DNA from: Prorocentrum cordatum
Lineage: Eukaryota; Sar; Dinophyceae; Prorocentrales; Prorocentraceae
Direction of reading: 5' to 3'
Length of the DNA stretch: 64,000 nt
NCBI GenBank assembly: GCA_963575745.1
Contig: CAUYUJ010020571.1
Location: forward strand, 645,334-709,333
Part shown: piece after piece, positions 12,040-23,111 of the stretch
Position numbering within the stretch: position 1 is the first letter of the stretch
How the letters are laid out: the number at the start of each line of letters is the position of its first letter
Notes under the pieces: model-generated
Seen by the model: the letters and a program-made list of their open reading frames with translations, nothing else
Databases searched by the model: none
What the model was told of the DNA's origin: nothing
Translations under genes and position numbers: made by a program

Positions 12040-12740
12040 AAAATTAAAGTGCTTCTCCTGGGGCTGGCACCCTGCTTTTCTACAATGGGAACTATTGAGC
12101 CTCAGAATTGTGTTGTTGGCCCCTGGTTCGCAACAGCAACGGCTCCGGCGTTATATTTCTTCACAAGTTATTCCCAAATCGCGCTCTCGCGTGGGACGTC
12201 CTCACTATGTATGCAGACATAGTGCTCTCGCGTGGGACTTCCTCGCAATTTATTCAGACGCCGCGGCCTCGACTCTCAGGGAGCGCGCTTTCGCTGTGGA
12301 TGTCCTGGCGATTCCTTGAGGAATGTCAAAAATTATTCGCGACTCATGCAGGACGCACGCTTCAGCAACCCGCCTGCTCGACCTGGCCGCCTGGGCCCGC
12401 CTTCCCGCCCCGCTTGTTGGGGTCTACCCACCCGATCCACCCGTCCGGTTCTGCCACGTGGTTTCTGCTCCTAGCCCTCCTCCTGCTACTTTCTCTCGTG
12501 CTCCATCCTCCTCCCCCTTGTCCCTTCCTTCCATCCGTCCTCTCCTGCCCTGCCTTAGGGGCTGCGCGAAATACACGGTGCAGGTAAGAATGGTGCACCC
12601 CCACATGGGCACCATCGAAGACGAAGAGGGCGGGTCTCGAGGGTTTGGGGTATACGTTTTGAATGGCACACGAGCAGACACGAGCGAGCAATATTACAAT
12701 GATCGTGGTTGTTGTTGTTGTTGTTGGTCTTGTTGTTGAA
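12040..12740 (+). mobile_element. Retroposon family copy 3
   Basis: Family head (CTGGGGCTGGCACCCTGCTT, 12058-12077), body units at 12170-12320, a TC-rich segment at 12480-12560, the 3' block at 12590-12680, and a (GTT)n tail at 12705-12737. In this copy the junction used by the 44-kb insertion reads GTATAC. That shows a TA at this site is normal for the family. Confidence 0.7.
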
Positions 12741-12799
12741 TTTGGAATTCTAAAGAACAGTACTGTTGATCCCCTCTTCCGGTAACCATTGTACGTTTT

Positions 12800-13361
12800 C
12801 AGTTTTAGTGTTCCCCATCGAGGATCGCATCCTGTATTTCTACTAGGGAAAGCGAGGGGTCACCAAACCGCGTTGTTGGGCCCCGAATTGCGACAGCAAC
12901 GGCTCCCGCCTGATGCTTCCTCACAATGTATACCCACATCGCACTCTCGCGCGGGACTTCTTTACTGTGCATGCAGAAATCGCGATCTCGCGTGGGACTT
13001 CCTCGCAATTTATTCAGACGCCGCGCCCTCGACTCTCGGGAATCACGCTCTCGCTTTGGATTTGCTCGCGATGTATTTGGGAGTCGCGCTGTTGCTCGAG
13101 ACTTCCTCGCGCTTCATGCAGGACGCACGCTTCAGCAGCCCGCCTGCTCGACCTGGCCGCATGGGCCCGCCTTCTTCGTCCCGCCTCGGCTGTTAGGGTC
13201 TACCCGCCGCGATCTGCCCGTTTGGTTCTGCCACGTGTTTTCTGTTCCTAGCCCCCATTCCTGCTACTCTCTATCTCTCGTGTTCCATCCTCCTCCCTCC
13301 ACCTTGGGCTTTCCTTCCATCCGTCCTCTCTTCTCCTGCCTCAGGGGCTGCGCGAAATACG
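12800..13361 (+). mobile_element. Retroposon family copy 4, 3'-truncated
   Basis: Family head and body on +, ending abruptly at GCTGCGCGAAATAC without the 3' block. The next copy begins immediately on the other strand, so two copies are joined tail to tail. Confidence 0.65.
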
Positions 13362-13849
13362 GCAACAACAGCAACAACAAAAGCCATTTACATACTGTTC
13401 GCTCTTATCTGCTCGCGTGCCATCCAACACGTAGATCCCAAACCTTCGATGCCCGCCCCCTTCGTCTTCGATCGTCCCCCCTCGGGGGTACATCTTCTTC
13501 ACTTGCCGCGAGCATGTAGTGCAGCCCCGAGAACAGGGGAAGAAAGGACGGATGAAGGGGGGAGCAGGGAGAGGGAGGAGGACGGTGCACGAGAGAGCAT
13601 AGCTGGATGGGGGGCTAGGAGCAGAGAGCATGCGGCAGAACCAGACGGGCAGATCGGGCGGGTAGACCTTAGCGGGCGGGTCGGGAAGGCGGGCCCAGGC
13701 GGTCAGGTCGAGCAGGCGGGTTGTTGAAGAAGCGTGCGTCGTGCATGAACCGCGGCGCGGTGAAGTCTCGAGCGATAGCGCGATTCCCAGGTGAATCGCG
13801 AAAAATCCAAAGCGAGAGCGTGATTCTTGAATGTCCAGGGCGCGGCGTC

Positions 13850-13884
<35 letters not shown>

Positions 13885-14130
13885 CGAAGAGTTCCTACGC
13901 GAGAGCGCAAGTCGAGCGTGCATTGTTGGGACGTCCCGCGCGGAAACGCTGTGTTTGAATACGTCGCCAGGGAGTTGTAGGCGGGAGCCGCTGTTTTTGT
14001 CAAGCGAAGGCCAAGTGTACAATTCGGTGGCACTGCATCCCGAGGGCGAGTCCCGAGGGCGAGTCCCGAGGCCAAGTGTACAATTCGGTGCACAATTTAG
14101 TGTAAAAGAGGTGCGGGTCCCAAGGGAGTC
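13362..14130 (-). mobile_element. Retroposon family copy 5
   Basis: Read on -, it ends in the family 3' block (13405-13500 on +) and a (TTG)-type tail, seen on + as AACAACAGCAACAACAA at 13364-13380. A (TA)n microsatellite at 13853-13882 interrupts the body. Confidence 0.65.
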
Positions 14131-14159
14131 ACCTTAATCGAAAAGGTACAGCGGCCACC

Positions 14160-14880
14160 GCAGAGGGGGTCAACAACAACAGTTGTCAATGATAGGTCAA
14201 CAACAACAATCAGTTTAACAGTGCTCGCTCTTATCTTTTCGCGTGCCGTTCAACGCGTCCATCCCCAACCCTCGGTGCCCGCTCTCTTCGTTTTCGATCG
14301 TGCCCCTTCGGGTGTATATCTTTCTCACCTGACCGAGAATTGAATGCAACCCCAAAAACATGACGAGAGGACAAATGAAAGGGGGAAGGGGAAGGATGGG
14401 GCACGGGAGGGGGTAGCAGGAGGGGGGCTAGGAGCAGAAAGCACGTGGCAGAACCAGGTAGGCTGATCGGGTGGGTAGACCCTAGCCAGCGGGCCGGTAA
14501 GGCGTGCTCAGGCGGCCAGGTCGAGCAGGCGGGTTGCTGAAGAAGCGTGAGTCTTTCATGAATCGCGAGGACGTCGCGATAGCGCAATTCCCAAGCAAAG
14601 CACAAGACAGGCCAAAACGAGAGCGTGGTTCATGAGTTTCGAGGGCGCGGCGTCTGAATACATGCTAAGGAAGTCCCACGCGAGAGCGCGATCCAAGTAT
14701 ACATTGTAAAGAGGGTCCGCGCGATAGCGCGATTTTGGAATACAATGAGGAAGTATCAGGCGGAACCGTTGCTGTTGTAGCCAGGGGGCCAACAAGACAG
14801 TTTAAGCACGCACACTTTTCTTGATCAAAAGCAAGGTGCGAGCTCCGATGGGGGCTCTGTATTCAAACACACCGTGTGCA
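14160..14880 (-). mobile_element. Retroposon family copy 6
   Basis: On +, starts with CAACAACAACAG repeats at 14172-14210. The reverse complement of the 3' block follows (CGCGTGCCGTTCAACGCG, near 14238), then the TC/GA-rich part and body units to about 14780. Confidence 0.65.
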
Positions 14881-15930
14881 CCATTGGCGGGGATCAGCAG
14901 TAATTGTTTTCCAAAAAGGAGAGCTTAACAACAACAACAACAACAACAACAATCATTTTACCCGAACGCTCAGTGTTCTCCCCAGTGCCAGGGTTTTCAT
15001 GCGACGCCAGCCAATACCCCCACTTCGTGGGGGGGCAATGCAAGCTCTACCAAACATCCACACGACTCTCGGGAACCACCCACACCCAGCTTCCCGCCCT
15101 ATGACGTCAGGACACTTCACTTCGTGGCGCGCGGACGATCGTGGATACTACACTGGCGTGGAGTACACACCCGCAGAGGTTAATCACTTGTTTGGGCCCC
15201 GCATGTGCCCCGCATCGTGCATTTGTTGCGCATGATATGAGAGCAAGACAGAGAGAGAGAGAGAGCAAGACAGAGAGACAGAGAGAGAGAGAGAGAGAGA
15301 GCAAGACAGAGAGCCAGAGGAGAGCTACGGTGCGATTCGTGTGATTTTATGATGCGCGGTGCTAACATTCTTAAAAACCCAATGGTTTTTGTAGATTTCG
15401 GCGTGCGCGCGCGAAGAAAAAACGAATGTGTCCCGCATGATATTATTTGACAGGGATGATGGCCCTGGCAGGTGCGCAACCGTTGTCGCAGAAGTTCGAA
15501 AAAGTTGCTCGCAAAAGCCCGTTTGACAAAATTGTTTAAAAAGTGTTGGTTTTCCTACGAATCCGCAAGAGCGCGCGGAAGGACATTTTGACAATTTTTT
15601 ATTTAAAAAACCATTGGGTTTTTGATGTTTTTATGTTAAAATGGTTACGAAACCTAAGGTTTTGGAAGGATTTCGTCTTGCGCGCACGAATGTCCACTTT
15701 ACCTTATTTTTTGCAAGGGATTCTTGCAATTTGATCAAGTAAGAACAAGAATTTTCATTTTATAGTGTTTTTTGCAAGGGAAAACGGATTACAACAAAAC
15801 AACCGGATCCGGTACTAATCCACTTTTCTGAAGCTTTCGCGAAAAAATGATGAAAATGTAGCTGCGGCCTAGGTTTTGGAGGGGGGTCGCGCACCAGGGG
15901 TCCCAACAATAATTATTCTTAAAAAGAAAT
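14881..15930. other. No gene; CAA and GA microsatellites
   Basis: (CAA)n at 14928-14952 and (GA)n-rich sequence at 15241-15325. 15340-15890 is more AT-rich with no recognisable coding content. A TTTTTGCAAGGG segment occurs twice (about 15709 and 15769). Confidence 0.6.
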
Positions 15931-15934
15931 AATG

Positions 15935-15937
15935 TTC

Positions 15938-16012
<75 letters not shown>

Positions 16013-16225
16013 AACACACATATTCACACTGTTCGTTTTTGCTGGCACGCGCGTTCTGCATTCCGTATACCCCAACCGTCGATACCCGCCCATTTCGCCT
16101 TCGATTGCGCCCCCTTTCGGGGGGAATCTCTTCCTTGTCGGCCACTGGCTGAAGTGCGAAGAACTCTCGAGCGAGAGCGCCGTTCCTGAGTTCGGGGATC
16201 TCTCCGGCCAAGGGCTCTCAGAATA
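15935..16225 (-). mobile_element. Retroposon family copy 7, truncated
   Basis: An AAC/CAA tract of about 65 bp at 15935-16000 (the tail on -), then the 3' block (GTATACCCCAACCGTCGATA at about 16062), then a body piece CTCGAGCGAGAGCGCCGTTC at about 16166. It breaks off where the minisatellite begins. Confidence 0.65.
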
Positions 16226-16284
16226 CCTATGGAGAAATATCGAACGGGAGGACGAAGAAAAAAAACAGAGATTGAAGATGACCG

Positions 16285-16905
16285 AGGGCCGGCCGGCAAG
16301 GCAGGCAGGGCCGGCAAGGCCGGCGAGGCACGCAGGGCCAGCAAGGCCGGCAGGGCCGGCAAGGCCGGCAGGGCCGGCAAGGCCGGCAAGGCCGGCAGGG
16401 CCGGCAGGGCCGGCAGGGCCAGCAGGACCGGCAAGGCCGGCAGGGCAGGCAGGGCCGGCAGGGCCAGCAGGGCCGGCAGGGCCGGCAGGGCCGGTAAGGC
16501 CGGCAGATGACCGCGCAGCGACCAGTAGGGCCGGCAGGGCCACCATGGCCGGCAAGGCCGGCAGGGCCAGCAAGGCCGGCAGGGCCGGCAAGGCCGGCAA
16601 GGCCGGCAAGGCCGCGGCAGGGCCGGGCAGGGCCGGTAGGGCCGGCAGGGCCGGCAAGGCCGGTAAGGCACGCAGGGCCGGCAAGGCCGGCAGGGCCGGC
16701 AGGAGGGCCAGCAGGGCCGGCAGCGCCAGCAGCGCCGGCAAGGCCGGCAGCGCCGGCAAGGCCGACAGGGCCGGCAGTGCCGGCAGGGCTGGCAGGGCCA
16801 GCAGGGCCGGCAGGGCCGGCAGGGCCGGCAGGCACGGCAGGGCCGGCAAGGCCGGCAGGTCTGGCAGAGCTGGCAGGGCAGGGCCGGCAGGCCCGGTCGG
16901 GCGGG
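16285..16905. repeat. 9-bp minisatellite GGCAGGGCC/GGCAAGGCC
   Basis: About 65 units of a 9-bp GGC(A)GGGCC-type repeat. All six frames are nearly open, giving collagen-like or Pro/Cys-rich artefacts. A second array of the same unit lies at 43066-43706. Confidence 0.97.
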
Positions 16906-16916
16906 CGAGACATTAA

Positions 16917-17100
16917 ACAATGATGCGTCGTCGAACTGGCACGCGAAAGCCCTGGCGGGTGGGTCCGTTTGTCGGGCGGACTCTAACGAGCGAATCCGCT
17001 CGGGCGGGCGGTGAATAAAACAATGGTGCGTCGTCGAATTGGCACGCGGAACCGATGACGGCCGGGTCGAATCGTTCGGGCGGAAATCCCAGAGGGTAGA
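16917..17100. repeat. Two units of the ATGATGCNTCGTCGAATTGG satellite
   Basis: Contains AACAATGATGCGTCGTCGAA and GGCACGCGAAAGCCCTGGCG, the same units that form the large array at 40.3-43.06 kb. Here too they lie directly against a GGCAGGGCC array. Confidence 0.8.
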
Positions 17101-17454
17101 AGACGTTGGATTTAGCAACCCAGAGGTGGGCCGTTAAAATCTTGCTTGGACGTTGTTTTTAACGTCCGACAGGTGGTTGGTTTTGGCCGTAAGATACAAG
17201 CGAGTGCAATATAGATGCGTTCGCTCGGCACTCCTCGGCAACTGGCTACATGTCTAGCCTGTTGTGGGTGGGTCGCATTGTGGTTTCCGTGCTTGGTGTT
17301 TTTTTGTCCGTTCCCTTGTGTGCTCGCGCTCATGGCGCGACGTGGCGCAATAGAGCGCAGCGTGTTCGGTTCCAATTCGGCGCCGGCCACCGCCTCGAGT
17401 GGCACGATCCGATCGGCCGCAGGTTTTGGCTGCAGCAAACGCGTTGAAGCATAA
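17101..17454. other. No gene recognised
   Basis: Mixed-composition sequence without a domain or repeat that I can identify. Confidence 0.4.
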
Positions 17455-17945
17455 AAAGGGGGAGGAGGAGAAGAGGAAGAGGAAGAAAACTAGGAGGAGG
17501 AGGAGGAGGAGGAGGAGCGGAATGAGGAGGAGAAGGAGGAAGGAGGATATGGCGGAGGAGGAAGCGATTGCGCAGGAAAATCGCATGGGCGGAGCATGAG
17601 GAGGCCAGTGGAAGAGAAAGGAAGGAGGAGAGGAAAATGATAGGGGAGGGGGGGTGCACGAGGAGGATGACAAGACGAAAGACAAGTAGGAGGATGAGGA
17701 TGAGGAGGAGAAGGACGATGATGAGGAGGAGGAAGAGGAGATAAGGCGAGGAAGGGGATGCGAGGGGAAGGGGGAGGAGAAGGAGGAGGAGGAGGAGGAG
17801 GAGGGACAGGAGGAGGAGGAGGAGGAGGAGGAGGAGGAGGAGGAGGAGGAGGAGGGGAGAGCAGGAGGGAGGAGCAGGAGGAGGAGGGGGGAGGGGCGGA
17901 AGAAGAGGCTGAGAATGCGGATAAGGAAGAGGAGGGGGGAACCCC
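17455..17945. repeat. Polypurine tract, GGA/GAG-rich
   Basis: Nearly 490 bp in which the + strand is overwhelmingly A and G, including long (GGA)n at 17780-17860. Such mirror-like purine strands can adopt triplex structures, which is general knowledge. No coding role is visible. Confidence 0.9.
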
Positions 17946-18004
17946 AGGCGTTCGCAAGGTGGCAGCCGTATCGACCGACCGTTCCTCGGGTCGACCCTCC
18001 AAGA

Positions 18005-18440
18005 TGGCCTCCAAGACGGCTTAGATGGCCCCAAGATGCCTCCAAGACGGCCCAAGGTGCACCCAAGACGCCTTAAGATGGCCTCAAGATGGCCCACAAC
18101 GGCCCAAGAGGATCCCAAGAGGCCTCCAAGACGGCCCAAGGGGCCTCCAAGAGGTCCTCCAGGAAGGCCCGAAGAGGCCAAAATCATTGATTATCCTTTG
18201 TGTTTGACTGATTTTGGTATTTGCGCCGTTTCGGCTTTCCGACGGCCCAAGACGGCCCAAGAGGCCCCCAAGGTCGCCCCAAGATCGCCCAAGAGGCCTC
18301 CAAGATGACCCCATGACGGCCCAAGAGGCCCCCAAGACGGCCCCAAGAGGGCCCCAAGACGGGCCGAGAGGCCTCCAAGACGCCCAAGATGGCCTCCAAG
18401 ACGGCCCCGAAGCGCCCCAAGAGGGCCCCAAGTCGGCCCA
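18005..18440 (+). repeat. CCAAGACGGCC-type short repeat array
   Basis: Dozens of ~11-bp units (CCAAGATGGCC, CCAAGACGGCC, CCAAGAGGCC) in two blocks separated by unique sequence at 18180-18240. The same unit is found inside the repeats at 21.5 and 36.4 kb. Confidence 0.85.
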
Positions 18441-18593
18441 GAGATGCTCCCACAATTGTGTGGCCAAGAGCGCACTGGCAGAAAACACTGTGTCACACGC
18501 ATGTCGTGAGCAATATCTTACATACGCTCACGGAAATATGCAATATACGATTGCGACTCCTCTGAAAAAGGGAGTTGCACCAGAACGAGCAAA

Positions 18594-19595
18594 CTAAACA
18601 TTGTGCGATGGGTCTGCACCCGACTCACACGAGATCGCTGGCGCTGCACCCGAACTGCAAATTATACATTGTGCTATGGCCTGCGCAAACTGCGTCGGGA
18701 AATGCTCGGCACCTCGGAGAGCTTTGTGGCCATTGAGCCATCCACCTGACATGGTATAATATTTCTGGCACGTCGGAGTTCCTTCCACTGACGCCCCTTT
18801 CGGCTTCGAGCGAATCAGAAAGTGGCTGTATTTCTCGGGGCAAGTCAACAACAACTGCGTAGGTTTCGGCATCTCGTGTCCAAACGCTTTCTGGTAAGTG
18901 AGAACTGACCGCCCTCGGGTGCTCTTAATTGCAGCTGCGCAACATGCATACTTATAGAAATGGCTATTGAGAGGCTGTTCAATGATATAATAGCACAGAC
19001 GTGTCGTCACGTAAAACATCATAGCACTGACCACTTGGTTCGTCTCATTTGCCATTTTGACCGAATCCCTATCCCTGTGCCCTTCAACGTGGAGGTAACG
19101 GCCAGATACATATGTGTTCATGAACCCCCACGTGGCGCATTCGGGTGTCATCAGAACGGTGCCATTCTTCACGAGGCGAGTGACGAGCCAACACGCAAAC
19201 ACCATTCCAACGACAGAAGTTATGTCCTCATCATCACATTGCCTGGTGGCTGCGTCGAATTCGTGGGCCGTGCCGCCCAGTGAACGGATCCAATAAGATG
19301 TCTCCCCCCAACCGCTGAACAATTCCACGGCCGTCAGATCTCTGCTCAAGGTCAGCGTCAAACACCATGCTATTGTCGCAGAAATGCGGTCGTGGAGCGT
19401 GCTGTAGGTTCTCTCTATCTCGGTAGCGAAGGCCTTCACATAGTTTGGGGGGCCCACGGGAGCAGCCTGAATTTTGAGATGTTCTGGGGGCGGATCTCTA
19501 GGTTTCGCGCGTGCTGGCTGGAACAATGGTTCGGGTGGCGGTCTTTTGCGCCTGGCCATTCCGCCTGAGAAATCTCGGCCCTGAAATGGCAGCAT
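18594..19595 (-). CDS. DNA cytosine-methyltransferase-like protein
   Basis: A 333-aa open frame starting at an ATG (19595). Residues 91-97 are ELFSGWG, matching the AdoMet-binding motif I of C5-cytosine methyltransferases. Residues 151-156 are PECATW, in the place of the PC-containing catalytic motif IV (Cys153 would be the nucleophile). Residues 205-210, IEQPLN, sit where the ENP motif VI is expected. The spacing and order are right, but motifs IV and VI are not canonical, so activity is uncertain. It lies downstream of, and on the same strand as, the transposase-like gene at 20.3-23.1 kb. Cytosine methyltransferases are known passengers of dinoflagellate mobile elements, so it may belong to the same element. 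I see no target-recognition domain and no RNA signal. Confidence 0.6.
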   Translation of the reverse strand: MLPFQGRDFSGGMARRKRPPPEPLFQPARAKPRDPPPEHLKIQAAPVGPPNYVKAFATEIERTYSTLHDRISATIAWCLTLTLSRDLTAVELFSGWGETSYWIRSLGGTAHEFDAATRQCDDEDITSVVGMVFACWLVTRLVKNGTVLMTPECATWGFMNTYVSGRYLHVEGHRDRDSVKMANETNQVVSAMMFYVTTRLCYYIIEQPLNSHFYKYACCAAAIKSTRGRSVLTYQKAFGHEMPKPTQLLLTCPEKYSHFLIRSKPKGASVEGTPTCQKYYTMSGGWLNGHKALRGAEHFPTQFAQAIAQCIICSSGAAPAISCESGADPSHNV

Positions 19596-20251
19596 GGTAG
19601 CGGTGCGATAGGAGATGGGATGAATGCCCTACTCTGTTCATGAGCAGGCTTGCCCCGCCATTTCGCAGACTCGTGGTCCTCCTCTCCTCCCTCCCCCCTC
19701 CTCCTCCACATTCCTCTCCCCCCCCCCTCCCCCCCGTCTCCAGGAACCAAACTGGGGCGTGCTAGGGGCGGCGGGGGAATTGGCGACGACGACGATGTCG
19801 ACGTTCATGACGGCAGCGATGGCGGTGAGTAGGAGGAGCAGTTGCCATTGCCATTGTTCGTCATCCTCATGTTTCTGTTGTTCTTTATTTTCTTTGCCCT
19901 CAACCCCCCTCTACGTGGTGAATGTTTTCATTGCGAAGGCCCGCGCGAGAGCCCCTCGGACCCTCGGTTGCCGCCACTGCCCCAGGAGGGGGGGGGGGCA
20001 GGAGGAGGGTGAGAAGGAGGAGGTAGCAGAGCTGAGCAGGATGAATGAAAGCCAAAAGGGCGATGAGGACGGAGAAAGATGAGGAGGAGTAAAAGGGCGA
20101 GTAGGAATAATATTTCGGCGGAGGCACCGCGTGGGGAAACGAAATTGAGCTCTTGGCGAACGCTGCCCCGATTACTTTTTACCCTTGGGCCTTAGGTCCC
20201 AACAACATGCGAACGCTGGTTTTTCTGCAAATCGTCAACGTATTAGCTGAG
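19596..20251. other. Intergenic, no gene
   Basis: CT-rich 19670-19740, a run of G at about 19988-19997, and purine-rich 20000-20090. It may be the spacer between two genes of one mobile element. Confidence 0.4.
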
Positions 20252-23099
20252 TCATACTGCAGCGAACCATGAATTATGCACGATGTTGCCGTGGAGACGC
20301 AACCGCTGAAAAATCCGCTTCTCCCATACCCGCCTGTGCGAGTTCTCAGCTACGCTGCGGATGACTTTGTTAAGTGTTTCGTCGTGCCACGTCGAATGAT
20401 GCCGAGGATTACCGAAAAAAATCATGTGTGCCGTGAGGTGTACAAAGAGATGATGTTTTGGCGTGAACATGCCACCTGCTCTGTCGTATGCTTTCAAATG
20501 TTTGACGCACAACGTTAACAACTTCTGATGTGTATGAGGCGGGATCTTTCGACCTGGCGATGTCTTGAGCACGTTCATGTATTCCACCAAATGCTTGCAC
20601 GCATTGAATATCTCCACACAACTATCGGCCTGGAAAAACTGCTTGCTGCTGATATGGGCGATGAATTTGAGCAAATACCCTGTCTCCGCTCCCTTGGTGT
20701 GTATTTCAGGAGCAAACGCACTGCCGAGCATCCCTGGCGTCAGCCTGCCAATCCTACTAGACAGAGGGATGTTCTCCGATTCATAAAACTCCTGCAACTC
20801 ATGTCTAAGAGTGCGGCAAGCGTGTTCCACCATGACCTCGCCAGGGCCAGGGTGGTGCCAGGGATTCGCTGTGATCACCGCCCACAACGCGACCGCCACC
20901 GCTCTCGCAGCCACGCCCAGGTGCAGCGTGTGAAGGGTGTCTATTCAGATAGACGTCTGGGGGCTTATCCCCAGCGACGCGTCGAATATTGGATTCCTCC
21001 GCGTCACTGGGTCCAGCAGCGCACCACCCGCATCCGTTCGGCGACGCCAGAACGTGACCCGGAACGGAAGCGCCTGGCGCGTCAGCAAGCCCACGTCAAC
21101 CAGATCAGAGTTGGGGACGAGACGATCGCCAGCTCTGAGGAGCACCCCTCCCACGCGCACTTCCCTCTGGAGGACTCGGCCAAAGCGCCTGTCATAGCGC
21201 AGCCCTCCATCAGCGAACAATGCCTGCCACTTGTCCTGGGTATCCAAGACAAGGTCGATCTCGCAGGCACTGCACGCATCCTGGTAATCCCACCCGCCCT
21301 CTGGGCGTAGGTGGCTTAAAGAGTTTCCTCTTCCTTCTTTCCCTGCGGGGAGGGGTTTACCCCTCCCCCTGCCCCCTCCCCTGGACCTGGACAGGGGTTT
21401 CCGCGAGCCGTCCGAGCGTCCAAAACGGCTTCGGCGAGGAAGCCAACATCATTGGTTGTATTAGGGTTTTGGCCCCATGTTGGCCTCCTGGGGGGGACTG
21501 CAATTAGTACCCCCCCTCCCGTGATCGATCTCACCCAAGATGGCCCAAAGATTGCCCCCCAAACTCCCAAGGGTGCCCCAAGAGGGCCCCAAGAGGTGGC
21601 CAGGAAGCCCCAAGATGCCCCCAGGATGCCCCCAAGAGGCTCCCAAAAGACCCTCACGAGTCCCCCAGAGACCCACCAGAGGCACCCATAATGCTCCAAG
21701 AGGCCTCGGCGAGAATGCCAAATCATTGATTGTACGAAGGTTTTCGCAACATGTTGGCCTCTTGGGGGGGACACTGATTAAGAGATGACTCCACAAGCAC
21801 CTGGGAGAGCCCAAGATGACTTCAAGACGGCTCCAGATATCCCAAAATGTCTCATATTGGCTTCCTCTGCGTGCTGCCCACTTCCCTGATCGAGGCGATG
21901 CCTCTGGGCATCGTTTCTGGATGGGCTGGTCGGGATTCGCGAAGCGTCAACAATTCACTGGATCACCCCATGGAAGACCAACCAACGATATGTTGTTGTA
22001 CTCATGCAAGGTGCATTGCACAGATGAGCACATGGGGCATGGATGGTACACAGAATTCCACGATGCGAATCCGAGCGTGGTTACCCACTCAGCCCAGTCC
22101 CCTTTCAGTTGAATCACGCATGCCTTGTAGCCGAGATCAGCTGAAAGACTGCCCCAGACCTCAGAAGCCTCCCACTCTTTACCATTGTGTTTTACGGTCG
22201 GCCGAACCCCCTCCGCCATGGCTTTGATTGACCATCGGAGCATGGTGAATATATGAAATAAAGTATCCCACCCCTTGCATCCACAACCACACAGCGACGA
22301 TTTTCTCACCGCACAAATGAGATGTCTCCTGCATGTGGTAAGATTGTACATCACGAAGCATATCAGGGACTCTTGATGGGCAGATGTTTTCTGTCTAGTG
22401 TATGACACGCCGTCAACGTAAACCGCGAGAGGGGCAGGCAGCTTTTCATTGTTGCGCACAGCTTGCTGAACTAAAGGATGGTCCCGATACACAGGTTCCC
22501 ATTCGTCATTATCGTACATGGCTTGGACCTTTTCGCTGATGCTGGGGTCAGCGGCTAGCTCATCGTGAAACGCCTCGTGAGGTAAAACGCAAGGCGTTGC
22601 ACGTTGAACACGAGACAAACCTATCAGCAGGAGGGGGAGGAGGAGGAGGGGGGCGGCATGCAAAGGACGGAGGTGGAGGCAGATAAGGCGGGCACGATGA
22701 GAGCAATGGCGTGGAGCAAGGGGGCATGAGGGACGGCCAAGGAGGGGCAGGGGAAGCACGAGGCGAAGGAGGAGTACCTTTCCGAACGTTCTGTGGCGCC
22801 CAAAGGTTATATAACTCCAGGTTCTCGGGCCTTGTCGGGAGCAACGTGTCGAGGTGTTTTACAAAATTGCCGCTGGAGGACGTCGGACTGCATGCGAAAT
22901 CACGTACACCACCCACGGCACCAGCTTTTGATGCGTAATGGGATATCACACAAACATCTTTTGCGCTCAGGACACATCTGGCATAGAGCTCCAACAGGCA
23001 TTGAATTAGATTCTCACCAGCTTCTGTTCTCTCATCATCTGAACGAGCGAAATCACCAGGGGGCGATGTGTGTGTCTGACGCCCCCTCTTCTTAGCCAT
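20252..23099 (-). pseudogene. Transposase-like gene (KDZ/Plavaka type), three exons, in-frame stop
   Basis: Exon 1, 23099-22778, starts MAKKRGRQTHTSP and ends LYNLWAPQNVRK. Intron 22777-22621 (157 nt) has AAAG|GT and ATAG|GT borders, and joining keeps the frame (VRK-GLSRVQRA). Exon 2, 22620 to about 21955, holds VYVDGVSYTRQ, RHLICAVRKSSLCGCGC, LKGDWAEWVTTLGF and VYHPCPMC. These resemble the conserved core of KDZ/Plavaka-type transposases (family recalled, not searched). A second intron, about 21954-21288, is largely a dispersed repeat. Exon 3, about 21287-20252, reads DACSACEIDLVLDTQDKWQA, then GDRLVPNSDLVDVG and DTLHTLHLGV. A TGA at 20945-20947 interrupts it in frame, so it is called a pseudogene. 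Otherwise the protein would exceed 650 aa. A degenerate SL overlaps the start codon. Confidence 0.5.
21287..21955 (-). repeat. ~660-bp dispersed repeat filling an intron, copy 1
   Basis: Read on -, it starts GTTGACGCTTCGCGAATCCC and ends near GGGATTACCAG, so it has GT...AG ends and interrupts the transposase-like gene between two coding exons. The interior has a CAAGATGGCCCAA short-repeat section (21530-21710) and GGCTTCGGCGAGGAAGCC. A second copy is at 36107-36770. Confidence 0.75.
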
Positions 23100-23111
23100 G
23101 ACGGCTACGGG
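23091..23111 (-). other. Degenerate SL relic overlapping the start codon
   Basis: The reverse complement reads CCCGTAGCCGTCATGGCTAA plus G. It matches the dinoflagellate SL at CCGTAGCC and TGGCT-AAG with several substitutions and one deletion. The ATG of the transposase-like gene lies inside it. Confidence 0.5.

Noticed and set aside
16285-16905. Long collagen-like or Cys/Pro-rich frames ([15 protein letters not shown])
   Set aside because: A 9-bp repeat makes all frames open on both strands. No start context or domain, and the same occurs at 43.1-43.7 kb.
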